Shown here: one piece after another, positions 61,701-64,000 of the stretch
Position numbering within the stretch: position 1 is the stretch's first letter
Layout of the letters: each line of letters starts with the position of its first letter
Origin: Sclerurus mexicanus
Lineage: Eukaryota; Chordata; Aves; Passeriformes; Furnariidae
Reading direction: 5' to 3'
DNA length: 64,000 nucleotides
Assembly (NCBI GenBank): GCA_013396755.1
Contig: VWZF01003331.1
Coordinates: 65,617-129,616, forward strand
The notes under the pieces: generated by a model
Seen by the model: the letters and a program-made list of their open reading frames with translations, nothing else
Told to the model about the DNA's origin: nothing
The model's database searches: none
Program-made: the position numbers and the translations under genes

Positions 61701-64000
61701 TACATCTTTGCAGAAAACAAAGTTCATTATGGATTAACTGACAAGTACACTTCTACCATTTCCAAAATGCCATGGAAAATACCAAACTTAATAGAAGAGT
61801 GACTGAAGGCAAAAAGAAGAAAAAAACAGCTACAGGTTGTTTTGCCAAACCAACTAATCTATGTTATTATTCTTTCACAGGGGACCTCACAAAAGAGGAT
61901 GCTTGAGAGGACACTGCAAGCTTTTAAATATGGTCTTGACAACTAGGTACAGCTGGCAGGACTTTGTAGAACCACAGAACAGCCTGGGTTGGAAAGGATC
62001 TGAAAGCTCATCTGGTTCCAACCCCATTGTTGGGGGTTCCTTTCAGTAGACCAGGTTGCTCAGAGCTCCATCCAACCTGGCCTTAAACACCTCCAGAGAG
62101 GGGTGATCCACAACTTCTCTGGGCAATCTGTTCCAGTGACAACTTGACTTGAGATGGAAACATGTGCTCTGATTACAAGATTTTAACATAGTTACTTTGC
62201 AAGCTCTATCTGTACCCTTTTTCTCCTCCTTCTCCTCACATTCCAATGAAAAATGTAGGGGAATCACATTGCAGAGTTTCTGCACAGTCACACAACACCC
62301 ATTCAAAGACAAGACGCAGTACAGCATTTCACAGTTCCGGTGCCCTTATCATCATTTTGTATTTTGCTGTAGTTCTAACAGATTTGGTATTGAACAGAAA
62401 GCTACCTATAGGAATGAAGGCAATTTTAGGATTCCTCTACAAGAAATAGAGTTAAAAATAATTTAATACTTCCAAAACGTATCTTTTTGCAATTTCATCT
62501 GCTCTTACAATGCAGAGCTGAACAAACCATCCAAAAATAGCCTGTTTTCCATTTCTGATTTTACATAAGCTTCTCAAGTAAGACAAGAAAGCTACATTCA
62601 GTTTAGCTTTAGCTCACATGCTACCAGCATCTTTAAAGATCAGATTTACACAATGGAGGAAAAAAAAGCCTCCAGAACTTTTTTTCACACAGTAGCTTTC
62701 ATAACATTTTAACTGCCTTTCTTAATTAAAGGACAACAACTGCTTAAATTGGACCTAACTCCACTGCCAAAAGAAGCTTATGAATTACACACATAGCACC
62801 AAGAGAAACACTTGGGGAAAGCAAAACTTTTAGCTTTATTTTAACTAGACACACAAGGGAAAAACCCCAAATATCCTATACCTTTATTCCATCTATATCC
62901 AATAGCCTCTGATGAGATAAGGATAAATATATCTAACCATTTCAAGTTTTCTTAGATTTTTTCGTCCACAACTTCTCACGCTGAGTCCACCTGGTCCTTC
63001 AAATGTTAGCTTCCAGACAGCTCCTCTGATGTCTTATCTCAGAAGTTTCAGCATCACATCATCATTGCTGAGATTCAGCCACAGACTCTGCTCACTTCTG
63101 TTCAACACTTCCAGGATTAAAACACCTTCAGAAGAGGATTCTCCCTTTCCCTTCTCTCAGACATTTCCTTATTTGTGATTAGCTGCACTAATGCTTGAGC
63201 CGGATACATCATAAGCAGGATCTACATGATGTGTTAACATAAGGACGTAGGAGATCCCCGCAACAAGAGTCACCATAGCAAGAGTACATACCGAAGGAAC
63301 ACTGCAGGACTTAGAAACACTGCATTGCTGAATGAAATCTACAAACACAGATATCCACTATTTTTGGGATTCATTTACCATGGATGTACATACTGCCTAT
63401 TTGAGCAGTCCTGAGAGTATGGAGACCAGTGAGCTAAGACTCTTAACCAACTAAGAGTTCATGCAGTCCACTGCCAATACTGACAGTTGCTTCATGTCCA
63501 GAGAGTCTGATAATTTCCCTTCCTGCATAAGGTCTTGCCCAATATCACTGCCAATTTCCCTGTTGGTTGCTTGTCCCAGACAGAGACAAGCCCTTCTTCT
63601 ACTAGCCTCTAATCTCTACAGGTTGCAGCACCTGCCCATGTCATCTACATTAAACTGGTAAGAGAATGTAACACCAGCAAAACATTCCAAAACTGGAAGA
63701 AATACTAGCAACACTGTCTCATATTTGAAGGCTGAGTTTTTGTATGAGAGACAGGGCTAAAGGTTGACTGCTTCATACACTTTTTCTGTACCTGTCAGCT
63801 AAGCTAGCTTGGACGCTCACATTTTAGGCTGCAGCAGCAGCTGACTATCTATCTCAAACGATAAGATAGCAAAAAGTTAGGCAGGAGTGCTTGGGGAACT
63901 TTTTCAAACAGCGAACTCCAGCTACAGAGAACTAATCACTCCAGACAGTAATAGAGCATTGGCTTGAAGCTGAAAGCAGTTCCAAAACAGCATTCAGAGG
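58757..64000 (-). other. POLR1D: POLR1D intron (continues beyond the window)
   Basis: AT-rich DNA upstream of the isoform-2 terminal exon. I searched the minus strand by eye for the preceding isoform-2 exon (EELLKEAKRGKTRAE-type sequence) and the canonical RPAC2 exons (HTLGNSLRY, TRGTLPAVEPFQRG) and found neither. They probably lie past 64000. Apart from one CR1 fragment, no other feature is seen. Confidence 0.6.
61967..62140 (-). mobile_element. CR1 LINE, 3'-end fragment
   Basis: Reversed CR1 terminus: TAGAACCACAGAACAGCCTG, GGTTGGAAAGGATCTGAAAG, CTGGTTCCAACCCC, CCAGGTTGCTCAGAGCTCCA, TCCAACCTGGCCTTAAACAC, CTGTTCCAGTG. It is inserted in the POLR1D intron. An open frame through it (62043-62327, minus) is repeat-derived. 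Confidence 0.92.

Overview
The window looks like a piece of vertebrate, most likely avian, nuclear chromosome. Two split genes can be recognised, separated by about 45 kb of non-coding DNA. The only interspersed repeats I recognise are scattered short 3' fragments of CR1 LINEs, some still carrying the ATTCTATG/ATTCTGTG tail. Sparse CR1, low repeat density and a GSX1-POLR1D neighbourhood (human 13q12.2 synteny) point to a bird. Crocodilians or turtles are not excluded, and I cannot name the species.

Layout. 1-9.1 kb: intergenic DNA without a recognisable gene, on the side where PDX1 lies in other vertebrates. 9.1-12.8 kb: a large CpG-rich domain containing the complete two-exon ParaHox gene GSX1 on the minus strand (CDS 11775 to 10623, 412-bp intron), with a TATA box and two candidate poly(A) signals. 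12.8-14.1 kb: upstream flank with a hairpin-forming block. 14.2-14.7 kb: a second CpG-rich island. 14.7-57.4 kb: non-coding DNA with CR1 fragments, simple repeats, a short assembly gap (15211-15228) and several CR1-free blocks rich in homeodomain, E-box or nuclear-receptor core motifs that could be GSX1 or POLR1D regulatory elements. 57.4-58.76 kb: the last coding exon and probable 3' UTR of POLR1D isoform 2, minus strand. 58.76-64 kb: intron of that gene. Its upstream exons, including those of the canonical RPAC2 protein, were not found and probably lie beyond position 64000.

Both genes are transcribed in the same direction, from high to low coordinates, as in mammals. GSX1 is a neural-progenitor homeodomain transcription factor. 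POLR1D is a housekeeping gene whose main product is a shared RNA polymerase I/III subunit. They are neighbours by ancient synteny, not by common function.

I found no unknown multigene system, CRISPR array, intact mobile element or bacterial-style operon. The most unusual signals are the POLR1D isoform-2 exon kept in a non-mammal, three AGGTCAAA motifs in 90 bp at 41.9 kb, a perfect 11-bp inverted repeat at 22.0 kb, and a plus-strand TATA box divergent from GSX1. The many other open frames, including long ones at 9.0-9.9 kb and 49.8-51.2 kb, look like by-products of GC-rich sequence.
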